A stretch of DNA of 64,000 bases, taken from positions 868,001-932,000 of the forward strand of contig NZ_CP041186.1 in NCBI RefSeq assembly GCF_006517175.1. The letters run 5' to 3'. The notes under the pieces were generated by a model. That model worked only from the letters and a program-made list of their open reading frames with translations, was not told the origin of the DNA and made no database searches. Position numbers and translations under genes: made by a program. This document shows, one piece after another, positions 16,848-24,562 of this stretch; the first letter of the stretch is position 1, and every line of letters begins with the position of its first letter. Origin of the DNA: Persicimonas caeni (GTDB lineage Bacteria; Myxococcota_A; Bradymonadia; Bradymonadales; Bradymonadaceae).

Positions 16848-18581
16848 TTAGGCGTCACGCGATTGGAGAGCCTCGCCGAGGCGCTCGGAAAACTGACGCA
16901 TGAGCACCAAGACGACGCCGAGGCTCGCATCGCGACCGACGACGGCGAAATGATACTGCTCGGTGCCGGCGATGCGACGCACCACCACGTAGGCATCTGC
17001 GAGCGTAAGCTGCATCTCCTCGGCATGGGCACCACGATCGAGAGCGGAGGCGATTCGCTGCGCGCAACTGACCGTGCTTAGCAGCTTCTCGCTGACGGCG
17101 TGCGGGTCGTGCTTGCCTGCCTGAGAGGTCTCCACGAAGCTCGCCTCGGCATCTTCGCCCGGCCCGGTTAGACCGGTGACCCGTAGCTTGGCGCACTCGT
17201 CGACAAAATCCTCCAGCGCGGCGATCAACGATGTCTTGGGTGTCTGCACCGGAGACGCCAGATTCGACGCGACATCCTCGAGCACTTCCGGCCCGCTCGC
17301 CTCGTCGCCCAGAGACTGACCACCGTCGGCCGCCACCGAGGCTTCGTCGAAGCCAAGGCTCTCATCACCTGACACTTCAGACTCGGACACTTCAGACTCG
17401 GACACTTCAGACTCGGACACTTCAGACTCGGACACTTCAGACTCGGACACTGCAACGAGCTGTGGCTCGCTTTGCTCCTCGACTTCGGAGACCGAGCTCT
17501 CTTCGAGCGCCTCACTGATGGAACTCTCATCCAAGCCCAACGGCTCGGGCTCGGAGATCGGTTCGTCTGCCTCCGGCTCTTCGAGCTGGCTGTCAGCCTC
17601 GAACACATCCGCACTTTCGAGCGCCTCCGAGCTCGCCATGCCGATCTCTTCGAGCTCCTCCTCGGTGAAAAACGAGTCCCCGGTGAGGCGATCGGTGTTG
17701 TCGTCGCCGGTCGAGTCGGGATCGACTTCAGCGCTCTCTTCGTCCTCGTCTTCGGAGACCTTCTTGAGATCGATCTCGGCGGACTCGCTGGGACGAAAGC
17801 TCGAAAACGGCGTGCCGTCGTTCTCGCTCGACTCCTCTTCGTCGGCGCTGCTCGCCTCGGCCAGGCGCATCTCGTCGGCGCGTTTGACCGCTTCGAGCAA
17901 CAGATCCTGCCAGCCGACATGGATCGTGGGCTCGTCGTAGTCGACGTCCGACTCCATGAAGATGTCGCCCTGGCGAAGCGCCAGCATCCGGTAAACCGCC
18001 TCGGGCCCGTCCTCACCGTCGAACTCGGCGTGGACGAGATCACCGCGGTCGAACACGATCTTGCCGCGATGCTCTTTGTGCTTGAGGTGCAGCAAGGTGG
18101 TGCGCTTGGCCAGACACAGCATCTGGATGATGTCGGTCAGCTCGAGATCGGAGAGCATCCCTTGGAAGCCCTCCTTTTCGTCGAGCAGATCGAGCGCCAT
18201 GTCGCGCAGCTCGCTGATGTTGAACGGCTTCTCGATGTAGTGGGTGATCCCCATGCGATCGGCAAAGCTCTCCACGCGACCCGAGCCAAAGGAGGTCATG
18301 ATCACCACCCGGGCGTCCGGGGCGATCTCCTTGGCGCGCAGGATCAGCTGGAAGCCGTCGACTTTGCCGGGCATTTTAATGTCCGACACGAGCAAATCGA
18401 CGTTGCCGCCTTTGAGGATTTCCATGCCCTCTTCACCCGAGGGCGCCGTGATGACCAAAAGGTCATCGCGCTCCGGAAAGAGGTTCTTTTCGAGAGCCCA
18501 GAGTAGGTGCTCGTCTTCGTCGACTATCAGAATGCGATGCATGTGCTCGTCGGCGTCGGATCGGGGCAATAAGCTTGACAT
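16848..18581 (-). CDS. Response-regulator/DUF4388 protein with acidic linker and Roadblock-like end
   Basis: About 577 residues. A REC domain comes first: RILIVDEDEHLLWAL, phospho-acceptor Asp in LLVSDIKMPG, Thr in VIMTSFG and Lys in HYIEKPFN. Next is a DUF4388 (PatA-N-like) domain: FQGMLSDLELTDIIQML...LVHAEFDGEDGPEAVYRML. Then come about 250 residues of Glu/Ser/Asp linker with five EVSES units. The last 130 residues resemble Roadblock/LC7 (YVVVRRIAGTEQYHFAVVG). Such proteins are common in myxobacteria and work in signalling without a DNA-binding output. The start at 18581 is preferred over Met at 18542; neither has a strong ribosome site. Confidence 0.85.
   Translation of the reverse strand: MSSLLPRSDADEHMHRILIVDEDEHLLWALEKNLFPERDDLLVITAPSGEEGMEILKGGNVDLLVSDIKMPGKVDGFQLILRAKEIAPDARVVIMTSFGSGRVESFADRMGITHYIEKPFNISELRDMALDLLDEKEGFQGMLSDLELTDIIQMLCLAKRTTLLHLKHKEHRGKIVFDRGDLVHAEFDGEDGPEAVYRMLALRQGDIFMESDVDYDEPTIHVGWQDLLLEAVKRADEMRLAEASSADEEESSENDGTPFSSFRPSESAEIDLKKVSEDEDEESAEVDPDSTGDDNTDRLTGDSFFTEEELEEIGMASSEALESADVFEADSQLEEPEADEPISEPEPLGLDESSISEALEESSVSEVEEQSEPQLVAVSESEVSESEVSESEVSESEVSESEVSGDESLGFDEASVAADGGQSLGDEASGPEVLEDVASNLASPVQTPKTSLIAALEDFVDECAKLRVTGLTGPGEDAEASFVETSQAGKHDPHAVSEKLLSTVSCAQRIASALDRGAHAEEMQLTLADAYVVVRRIAGTEQYHFAVVGRDASLGVVLVLMRQFSERLGEALQSRDA
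17371..17445 (-). repeat. 15-bp coding tandem repeat, five exact copies
   Basis: GACACTTCAGACTCG is repeated without change at 17371, 17386, 17401, 17416 and 17431, with a degenerate sixth unit after it. On the coding (minus) strand each unit gives SEVSE-type residues in the linker of the REC-DUF4388 protein. Perfect identity implies recent expansion, so length may vary between strains. Confidence 0.92.
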
Positions 18582-18644
18582 TCTTGTGTGTTTCGACGGT
18601 TTATATAACCACGGTTCTGCGAGAGGAACAAGCTTGCATTCCGA

Positions 18645-20303
18645 ATGAGAACGCGTCGCTTCAAGGCAGCTTTCCGACCCCCGACGGCCCGACGACTTAT
18701 GCACTTCCCCCGATCGCGGCACAGCATGTGCGCCCCGGCAGGCTTCGGACTGCTGGTGCTCATGGTGGTGCTATGCGGGTGTCAGGGGGGGCAGAAGGTG
18801 GCCGACGAGTCCACCTTCGAGCGGATGGTGGGTTCGGCGCCCGGCTCTCCCGAGGCCGCCCCTGAGAGGCGTCGCGGGGCGTTGTGGTATCAGATCGAGG
18901 CGAACTCGACCCGCTTGGAGGTGCACGTTCGCCTGCTCGATCCCCCCGATCGCGCCTCGTTCTTCCTGCCCGGCCCGTGGGCCGGCCGCACCGACTTCGC
19001 CGACAATATCAGCATCCAGGGAGCCAGTTCGAACGACGGGCCCGTCCCCTTTACCATCAGCCGCAGCGACGGGCGTATCGACGTCGAGTCCGACGACGCC
19101 GAATGGATCCAGCTCGATTACGCCGTCGCCCTTCGCCACCAGTCCGACGAACGTGCGCGTTTCCACCCTCGCTTTGCCGATGGTGTTGCCTTTGCCTATG
19201 GCCCTGCGTTCATCGTTCTGCCGAGCGAACAGATCTCGCGCCAAGTGAGCGATATCCCCATCGAAGTGCGCGCGCCGAGTGATTGGCGTCTGCTGGCGAC
19301 CTGGCAGCATATTCGAAGCGCCCAATCACAAGCAGTCGAAGGCTCGTCGGTGCACGGGTTCATGGCACCGACTCCCGGCGCCCTGCGAGACGCGTTCGTC
19401 GCGGCCGGAGCCGACATCGAGCTGTACCGACCCGAGAGTGTCTCGGGCGACTCGCAGCTCACGGTTGGATTTGCGCCGGCGATGGAGGTCGACCGTCAGG
19501 AGTATGGCGAGCGCATCGCTCAGCTCGTGCGCGCCTACCGCCAACGCTTCGGCGATCTAGGTCCGGCGACCGCCTTTGTGCGCCCGCTCGAGGAAGCCAA
19601 CCCCAGCCGAAGACGCGGCGTGGGCCGCCGAGGCGGCTTCGTCGTCGAAGTCTCCGAGACCCAGCCCCTCGATTCAAAGACCCTGCTGCTGCTGGCTCAC
19701 GAGGCGTTCCACCTGTGGAACGGTCATCACCTCACCCCGGAGCCGAGCGCCGAGCAAGCCACGCGCTGGTTCAAAGAGGGTGTGACGCACTATCTTGCGC
19801 TCAAGACGCTCGCCGAATTGGGGCTCTTGTCGCGCGAAGAGGTCTTGCGTGAACTCTCGCGCGCGGGCAGCTACTACCAGCGCAACCCGGCCGCCCGACG
19901 TCGCAAGTCTTCGACGGCCGATCGCGCGCGGCTTCCCTACGACAAAGGCGTATTGCTCGCCGTCGCCCTCGACGCCACGCTGCTAGCCGACAGCGAGGGA
20001 CGCGTGGGCCTCGACGACTGGGTCCGCCATCTGATCGAGCAAATGGGCGATGCAGGCAACGCCTACGACGCCGAGGATTTGCGCTCGACGCTCGTCGAGG
20101 TCGCCGGCACGTCGAGTTCTCGGGCCGCCAAGCTGTGGGACGAGCATGTCGCCGGAGCCAAGCCCCTCGAGCCCGCGCGCGTCTTCGAACGCGCCGGACT
20201 GCACTGGCTCGAGAGCTCCGAGCAGTCCAAAGCGCGACTCCTGCCGGTCAAGCGTGACAAGAGCCCTTTCGGGCACATGTTCCCGGCAGACACTTCTCAA
20301 TGA
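18645..20303 (+). CDS. Lipoprotein M61-like metallopeptidase
   Basis: About 552 residues. A long N-terminus leads to a hydrophobic stretch and lipobox VVLCGC (Cys 46), so the protein is probably lipid-anchored. Residues 75-290 form an all-beta N-terminal region as in M61 glycyl aminopeptidases. The zinc site is HEAFH (352-356) with a third-ligand Glu in WFKEGVTHY (E378), followed by a helical domain containing PYDKGVLLAVALD. That order is the M61 arrangement. The true start may be one of the internal ATGs closer to the signal. It is divergent from the REC-DUF4388 gene and 13 bases from the next gene. Confidence 0.82.
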   Translation: MRTRRFKAAFRPPTARRLMHFPRSRHSMCAPAGFGLLVLMVVLCGCQGGQKVADESTFERMVGSAPGSPEAAPERRRGALWYQIEANSTRLEVHVRLLDPPDRASFFLPGPWAGRTDFADNISIQGASSNDGPVPFTISRSDGRIDVESDDAEWIQLDYAVALRHQSDERARFHPRFADGVAFAYGPAFIVLPSEQISRQVSDIPIEVRAPSDWRLLATWQHIRSAQSQAVEGSSVHGFMAPTPGALRDAFVAAGADIELYRPESVSGDSQLTVGFAPAMEVDRQEYGERIAQLVRAYRQRFGDLGPATAFVRPLEEANPSRRRGVGRRGGFVVEVSETQPLDSKTLLLLAHEAFHLWNGHHLTPEPSAEQATRWFKEGVTHYLALKTLAELGLLSREEVLRELSRAGSYYQRNPAARRRKSSTADRARLPYDKGVLLAVALDATLLADSEGRVGLDDWVRHLIEQMGDAGNAYDAEDLRSTLVEVAGTSSSRAAKLWDEHVAGAKPLEPARVFERAGLHWLESSEQSKARLLPVKRDKSPFGHMFPADTSQ

Positions 20304-20316
20304 CCCCTCAAAGACT

Positions 20317-21048
20317 ATGGACGACACCACCATCGACCCGCAGACACCTCACAACTCCAAGCAGCCGCGCCGCTCGATCGAGGATAATTACCCGGAGTAC
20401 CTCGAGCATGAATACGGCTATGCCTACGAGGTGGCCGATGTGATGTCGCAGGCGGAGATCATGCGGCACGAGGAACTATTGCACGCCGACACCGCCACGC
20501 TCGAGGGGCTCGAACTCGACAGCCTCGATGACTTCCAGAAATGGGCGGTAGCCCGTGCCTGGCGCCGGCTCGGCGATCACGAACGCTTCCTCGACGTCAG
20601 CAAGCAGTTGCTCGACTCCCAGAAAGAACACCCGGTCGTCATCTACTCGGAGATCTCACGGTGGGTCGCCCAAGAACTCGCCGGAGCAGACAAGCTCGAG
20701 GACGCCAAAGACCTACTCACGAAGCACCTCGCGCGCTGGGACTCCGACGTGCAAGCCCGTGAGCTGATGGGGATCGTCGAGTTCCTCACAGCCGAGGGCG
20801 ACGACTCGACGCTACGACAACTCGCGGACGAGTATCCCGCCGACGCCGAGCTTCGCTACGAAATTGCCGAGGACCTCTGGCGGTTTGGAAAGCACCGCGC
20901 CGCCGAGCGGTGGCTCGATGAGGCTCGACAGGCGGCCGAGCAGTCGGGCGATGAGGCCGCGTTGGTCGATATCGAGCTGCTCGCCACGCGCATCGCCAAC
21001 GCCCCGCTGGCCAGCAGCCAGCCCGAGGAGCATTCCGAAACGCAGTAG
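20317..21048 (+). CDS. Helical-repeat (TPR-like) protein of unknown function
   Basis: About 243 residues from ATG 20317, acidic, with no signal peptide. After a disordered first 30 residues, it is all helical, with paired helices of the TPR style: WAVARAWRRLGDHERFLDVSK, VVIYSEISRWVAQ, EDAKDLLTKHLARW, ELRYEIAEDLWRFGKHRAAERWLDEA. I do not recognise a specific family. It lies between the M61-like protease gene (13-base gap) and regB (39-base gap) and is probably in the same transcript. Confidence 0.7.
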   Translation: MDDTTIDPQTPHNSKQPRRSIEDNYPEYLEHEYGYAYEVADVMSQAEIMRHEELLHADTATLEGLELDSLDDFQKWAVARAWRRLGDHERFLDVSKQLLDSQKEHPVVIYSEISRWVAQELAGADKLEDAKDLLTKHLARWDSDVQARELMGIVEFLTAEGDDSTLRQLADEYPADAELRYEIAEDLWRFGKHRAAERWLDEARQAAEQSGDEAALVDIELLATRIANAPLASSQPEEHSETQ

Positions 21049-21087
21049 ACGGGGTCCGCCCACCAGGGCCCCCGCCGGTTTCAAGTT

Positions 21088-22398
21088 ATGCAGCCACAGT
21101 CTCAGATCACAGCGCGCGGATTGATCCGGTTGCGCTGGTTTGCCATCGCCGGGCAAATTCTCACCATTGCGCTCTCCCGGCTGGTGCTGTCGTTGCCGGT
21201 GCCGCTCGTCGAACTGGGCGGGGTGATCGCCTGCGAAGTTGGCGTCAACCTGCTCGCGATTTATCTCAACGGGCGCAAACCCGAGCAGAGCTCGCTGCAA
21301 CTCGGCCTCTTTCTAGGCATCGATTTGCTCATCCTCACCGCCCTGCTCTACCTGACCGGCGGCCCGCTCAACCCGTTTAATTTTTTGTACGTCGTCCACA
21401 TCGCCCTCGCCGCAGTGACCCTCGAGCCCAAGTGGACCTGGAGCTTGGGCCTGCTGTCGATGGGACTGTTCGGACTGCTCTTCGTCGACCACCGCCCTTT
21501 TCCCATGGCGTCGGGCCCGATGACCACGGGTGCCATGGAGCACGGCCACGCTCACGGCACGCTCAACTGGCACGTCAAGGGGATGTGGTTCGCCTTTGTC
21601 GTCGCTGCAGCTACCATCACCTTCTTCGTCGGGCGCCTCGCCCGAGAGCTCGAAGCGCGCAACAAGCAACTGGCCGCGGCGCGCGAGAAGTCGCACCGCG
21701 CCGAAAAATTGGCCGCCCTGGCAACCCTGGCGACGGGCGCCGCCCACGAGCTGGGCACTCCACTTTCGACCATCGCGGTGGTCTCCAAAGATCTGGAGTA
21801 CGAAGCCGAGCAAAGGGGCGAAGAGAGCACGCTGGTAGAAGACGCGCGCCTGATTCGCGCTCAAGTCGACCGCTGTCGCCAGATCATCGACCAGCTCGCC
21901 TCCGACACCGGTCAGACTCTTGGAGAATCGGCGCGCGCCGTCCAATTGACGGAGGTAGTCGACGAGGCGATCGGGGAGATCGATGACGTCGACCGGCTCA
22001 CCTTGGACATCCCTCCGCGGCTGGCCGAATCAGTGGTCTACGGTCCGAAGCGCACACTGGTCCACGCGGTGCGCGCGCTGGTCAAGAACGCGCTGCAGGC
22101 CTCCCCGTGCCACACTCAGGTTCGGCTTAGCGTAACCACCCGCGAGGAGAGTTACTGCTTCGAGGTCATCGACCACGGCCCGGGCATTCCGGCCGAGCAC
22201 CGCGCGCGTGTCACTGAGCCGTTTTTTAGCACCAAGGAGACTGGTGAGGGCATGGGACTCGGCCTCTTCTTGGCGCGAAGTGTCGCCGACACGCTCGGCG
22301 GCGATCTTCGCTTCGAGGACGCCCCCTCCGGGGGAACCCGAGCCGTGCTCGAGCTTCCCCTCGAGAAGGTCTCCCGCCCCCAAGGAGCACGCGTATGA
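21088..22398 (+). CDS. regB: Redox-type sensor histidine kinase, RegB/PrrB family
   Basis: 436 residues. Six hydrophobic segments occupy about 15-185, with the RegB signature GGPLNPF at 91-97, the membrane motif linked to quinone sensing in RegB. The H box is GAAHELGTPLSTIAVV with phospho-His 220, nearly identical to RegB's. The HATPase has N box VKNALQAS, DHGPGIP, EPFFSTKETGEGMGLGL. A His-rich loop (MEHGHAHGTLNWH, about 150-162) in the membrane domain is unusual and could bind metal. The protein senses redox state and phosphorylates RegA. It overlaps regA by 4 bases (ATGA). Confidence 0.93.
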   Translation: MQPQSQITARGLIRLRWFAIAGQILTIALSRLVLSLPVPLVELGGVIACEVGVNLLAIYLNGRKPEQSSLQLGLFLGIDLLILTALLYLTGGPLNPFNFLYVVHIALAAVTLEPKWTWSLGLLSMGLFGLLFVDHRPFPMASGPMTTGAMEHGHAHGTLNWHVKGMWFAFVVAAATITFFVGRLARELEARNKQLAAAREKSHRAEKLAALATLATGAAHELGTPLSTIAVVSKDLEYEAEQRGEESTLVEDARLIRAQVDRCRQIIDQLASDTGQTLGESARAVQLTEVVDEAIGEIDDVDRLTLDIPPRLAESVVYGPKRTLVHAVRALVKNALQASPCHTQVRLSVTTREESYCFEVIDHGPGIPAEHRARVTEPFFSTKETGEGMGLGLFLARSVADTLGGDLRFEDAPSGGTRAVLELPLEKVSRPQGARV

Positions 22399-22970
22399 AG
22401 GACCCTGTGGACGCCGCTGAAGGTACCGACGAGATTGCCCCGACCATGCTCTTAGTCGACGACGACGACATCTTCCGTCGCCGACTGAGCCGTTCGATGG
22501 AGCGCCGAGGATTCGAGGTCTCCGCGGCAGCCGATTACGACGAGGCCATCAACCTGGCGATGGCGCAACCTCCCGAAATGGCCGTGGTCGACCTGAGGCT
22601 GCCCAGAAAGAATGGCTTGGAGTTGGTCCGAGATCTGCTCGAAATCGAGCCGACCATCCGTGTGGTGATGCTCACCGGTTATGGCAGCATCGACACCGCC
22701 GTCGACGCCACTCGCCTCGGCGCCGTCAATTTCATTCAAAAACCCGCCGATGCCGACGATATCTTGGCGGCCTTCGACCGCGGCGAAAAGCCCCCGCTGT
22801 CGGAGAGTGATATCGACTACGACGCGCCCTCACTGGCCCGCGTCGAATGGGAGCACATCAACCGCGTGCTGGCCGATTGTGGTGGCAACATCTCCGAAGC
22901 CGCTCGCAGGCTGGGCATCCACCGACGCACGCTGCAGCGAAAGCTCAACGCCAAACCGCCCAGCGAATAA
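22395..22970 (+). CDS. regA: Redox response regulator, RegA/PrrA family
   Basis: 191 residues. The receiver domain has the acidic pocket VDDDD (21-25), phospho-acceptor Asp 66 in VVDLRLPRKNG, Thr in VMLTGYGS and Lys in FIQKPA. A short Pro-containing linker leads to the FIS-type helix-turn-helix (about 163-184): GNISEAARRLGIHRRTLQRKL, nearly invariant among RegA/PrrA/ActR. The ERDR-type linker SLARVEWEHINRVL is also typical. RegA controls respiration, carbon and redox genes. It is translationally coupled to regB. An FNR-like palindrome lies just after its stop, in the promoter region of the next operon. Confidence 0.94.
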   Translation: MKDPVDAAEGTDEIAPTMLLVDDDDIFRRRLSRSMERRGFEVSAAADYDEAINLAMAQPPEMAVVDLRLPRKNGLELVRDLLEIEPTIRVVMLTGYGSIDTAVDATRLGAVNFIQKPADADDILAAFDRGEKPPLSESDIDYDAPSLARVEWEHINRVLADCGGNISEAARRLGIHRRTLQRKLNAKPPSE

Positions 22971-22987
22971 CGCGGCGCATAGGGAGA

Positions 22988-22999
22988 TGATCTAGATCA
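22988..22999. promoter_or_regulatory. FNR/CRP-family-like palindromic site
   Basis: TGATCTAGATCA is a perfect 12-bp palindrome with the TGAT-N4-ATCA arrangement of FNR/ANR/DNR boxes (consensus TTGAT-N4-ATCAA, the outermost bases differing here). It lies about 90 bases before the YtkA-like lipoprotein start (23088) and 18 after regA. Its position beside a redox two-component pair makes oxygen or nitric-oxide control of the downstream operon plausible. Confidence 0.55.
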
Positions 23000-23087
23000 G
23001 GGGGGTGCGACAACTTGCCACATTCGATCTGAGGCCACAGTCCATACTCTGGGGGACGTACACAATCCGCCTTCGAGAGGTAGCGAC

Positions 23088-23531
23088 ATGGCCAACAAGA
23101 ACTCCACACTCACCCACCTCCTCTTTGTCTTGCTGGTCGCTGTGACCGCATTCTCCGTGGCATGCGGCGCCAGCGACGACGACGAACGCAACAACGCGGA
23201 CGAAGACGCCGCGCTGGTCTCCCAGTCAGGCCACTTCGAGGCACACCTGAGTCCCACGCCTGCCTCGCCAGTCACCGGTGAGAACACGCTCCACATTCAC
23301 TTGATGGACCCCGAGGGCAACGACCTAACCGGGGCGTCGCTGGCGGTCGAGCCCTGGATGCCGGCTCACGGCCACGGCTCCCCCGAAGAGCCGGTCGTCG
23401 AGGAGGGGAGCGACGGGATGTATACCGTTTCGAACCTCGTCTACAGCATGCCGGGCCACTGGGAAGTACGTATCGATATCACCCACGACGACACGAGCGA
23501 CCGCATCGTCGCCGAGTTTGACGTGCAATAA
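23088..23531 (+). CDS. YtkA-like domain lipoprotein
   Basis: 147 residues. GAGAGG seven bases before ATG 23088 fixes the start. The signal ends in lipobox SVAC (Cys about 26), followed by an acidic spacer. The domain (about 48-147) is an Ig-like YtkA/FixH fold: NTLHIHLMDPEGNDLTGASLAVEPWMPAHGHG...YTVSNLVYSMPGHWEVRIDI. The W-MP-HGHG and MPGHWEV motifs are family hallmarks. Met/His-rich YtkA domains often sit next to copper-handling or cytochrome-oxidase assembly genes. It is first of a two-gene operon with the outer-membrane protein 20 bases on. Metal binding is an inference. Confidence 0.85.
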   Translation: MANKNSTLTHLLFVLLVAVTAFSVACGASDDDERNNADEDAALVSQSGHFEAHLSPTPASPVTGENTLHIHLMDPEGNDLTGASLAVEPWMPAHGHGSPEEPVVEEGSDGMYTVSNLVYSMPGHWEVRIDITHDDTSDRIVAEFDVQ

Positions 23532-23551
23532 CGCACAAGAGGAAGGCTCCC

Positions 23552-24544
23552 ATGACAGACTCTACCCACGCCCGATGCAGACCAGGAGCGCTGCTACTTG
23601 GCTTGCTCGTCGGGCTCACAGCCTTGGCCTCACCGGCGCTCGCTTCCGCACAGGCCTGTTGCACGGCGACCGGCGCCGGTGAGTTTTCGGTCGTCGGCCG
23701 CTGCCAAGATTCCGTACTCGCCACCCAACTCACGTACCAACGTGGCGCGGGAAGCTTCTCCGACGACGGAGACTACCGCAGCCTCGACCACGCTCAGGTC
23801 AACGATTTGATCGTGTCGGTCGGGGGCGGGTTTCGCCCGTTTCACCAGCGCCTGCAGGTTTACGGAAGTGTGCCGTTGCGCCTGCAACACCGCTCCTTCG
23901 AAGCGACTGGAAGCGATCTACGCCTGGGTCCGGGCGACGCAGCCGCGGCAGTTCGGTGGACGGCGCTCCAAGATAGCATGGGTGAGATATCACTCGACGC
24001 GCCAAAGTCACTCGTTCCCTTTCTCGACCTGTACGCCGGCCTGAAAGTCCCCACGGGTCGCGCGCCCGAGGACACGGTCGCGACCACCGGCGCCGACATC
24101 ACCGGCGACGGCGCCTGGCAACTGATGACCGGCGCCAAGGTCTCGAAATTTCTCGACACCAAGCACGTACTCGGCGCCCAGGCGTCCTACAGCCATCGCC
24201 TGGCGCGCACTATCGAGAAACCGGACGGCGGCACCACCGACTTCGCGCCGGCCGGTGAGGTGGACCTGCAAGTCAGCTACTTGCATATCCACGACTTGTT
24301 CTGGTCCTGGGGGCTCAATTCGAGCTTCAAATTTGCCGGCGAGACCGTCGCAGACGGCGAACCGGTGCCCGACAGCGAAACACGTAGGCTTCGCTTCGGC
24401 GGGCATATCACCCACGGCTTCGAATTCCCGTTCTGGGAGGCGACACTGTCAGTATCGGCAGACGCCTGGTGGAATGGGGCGAGCAGCAATGTGCCCTTTG
24501 TAGGGCCGGCGGCATCGCTCACGCTCCGCCGCCAGTTCCTTTAA
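23552..24544 (+). CDS. Outer-membrane beta-barrel protein with Cys-Cys mature N-terminus
   Basis: 330 residues. A signal peptide (LLLGLLVGLTALASPALASA) ends before QACCTATGAGEFSV, placing a Cys pair at the mature N-terminus. The rest consists of alternating hydrophobic strands and Gly/Asp turns, ending LTLRRQFL with a C-terminal aromatic residue-rich strand, as in outer-membrane porins. Similar proteins are often annotated only as 'transporter'. Its pairing with a YtkA-like lipoprotein hints at metal or small-molecule handling. It converges on the GltJ-like gene, whose stop is 18 bases away. Confidence 0.7.
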   Translation: MTDSTHARCRPGALLLGLLVGLTALASPALASAQACCTATGAGEFSVVGRCQDSVLATQLTYQRGAGSFSDDGDYRSLDHAQVNDLIVSVGGGFRPFHQRLQVYGSVPLRLQHRSFEATGSDLRLGPGDAAAAVRWTALQDSMGEISLDAPKSLVPFLDLYAGLKVPTGRAPEDTVATTGADITGDGAWQLMTGAKVSKFLDTKHVLGAQASYSHRLARTIEKPDGGTTDFAPAGEVDLQVSYLHIHDLFWSWGLNSSFKFAGETVADGEPVPDSETRRLRFGGHITHGFEFPFWEATLSVSADAWWNGASSNVPFVGPAASLTLRRQFL

Positions 24545-24562
24545 GAGCAGTCGCGCCGTAGC

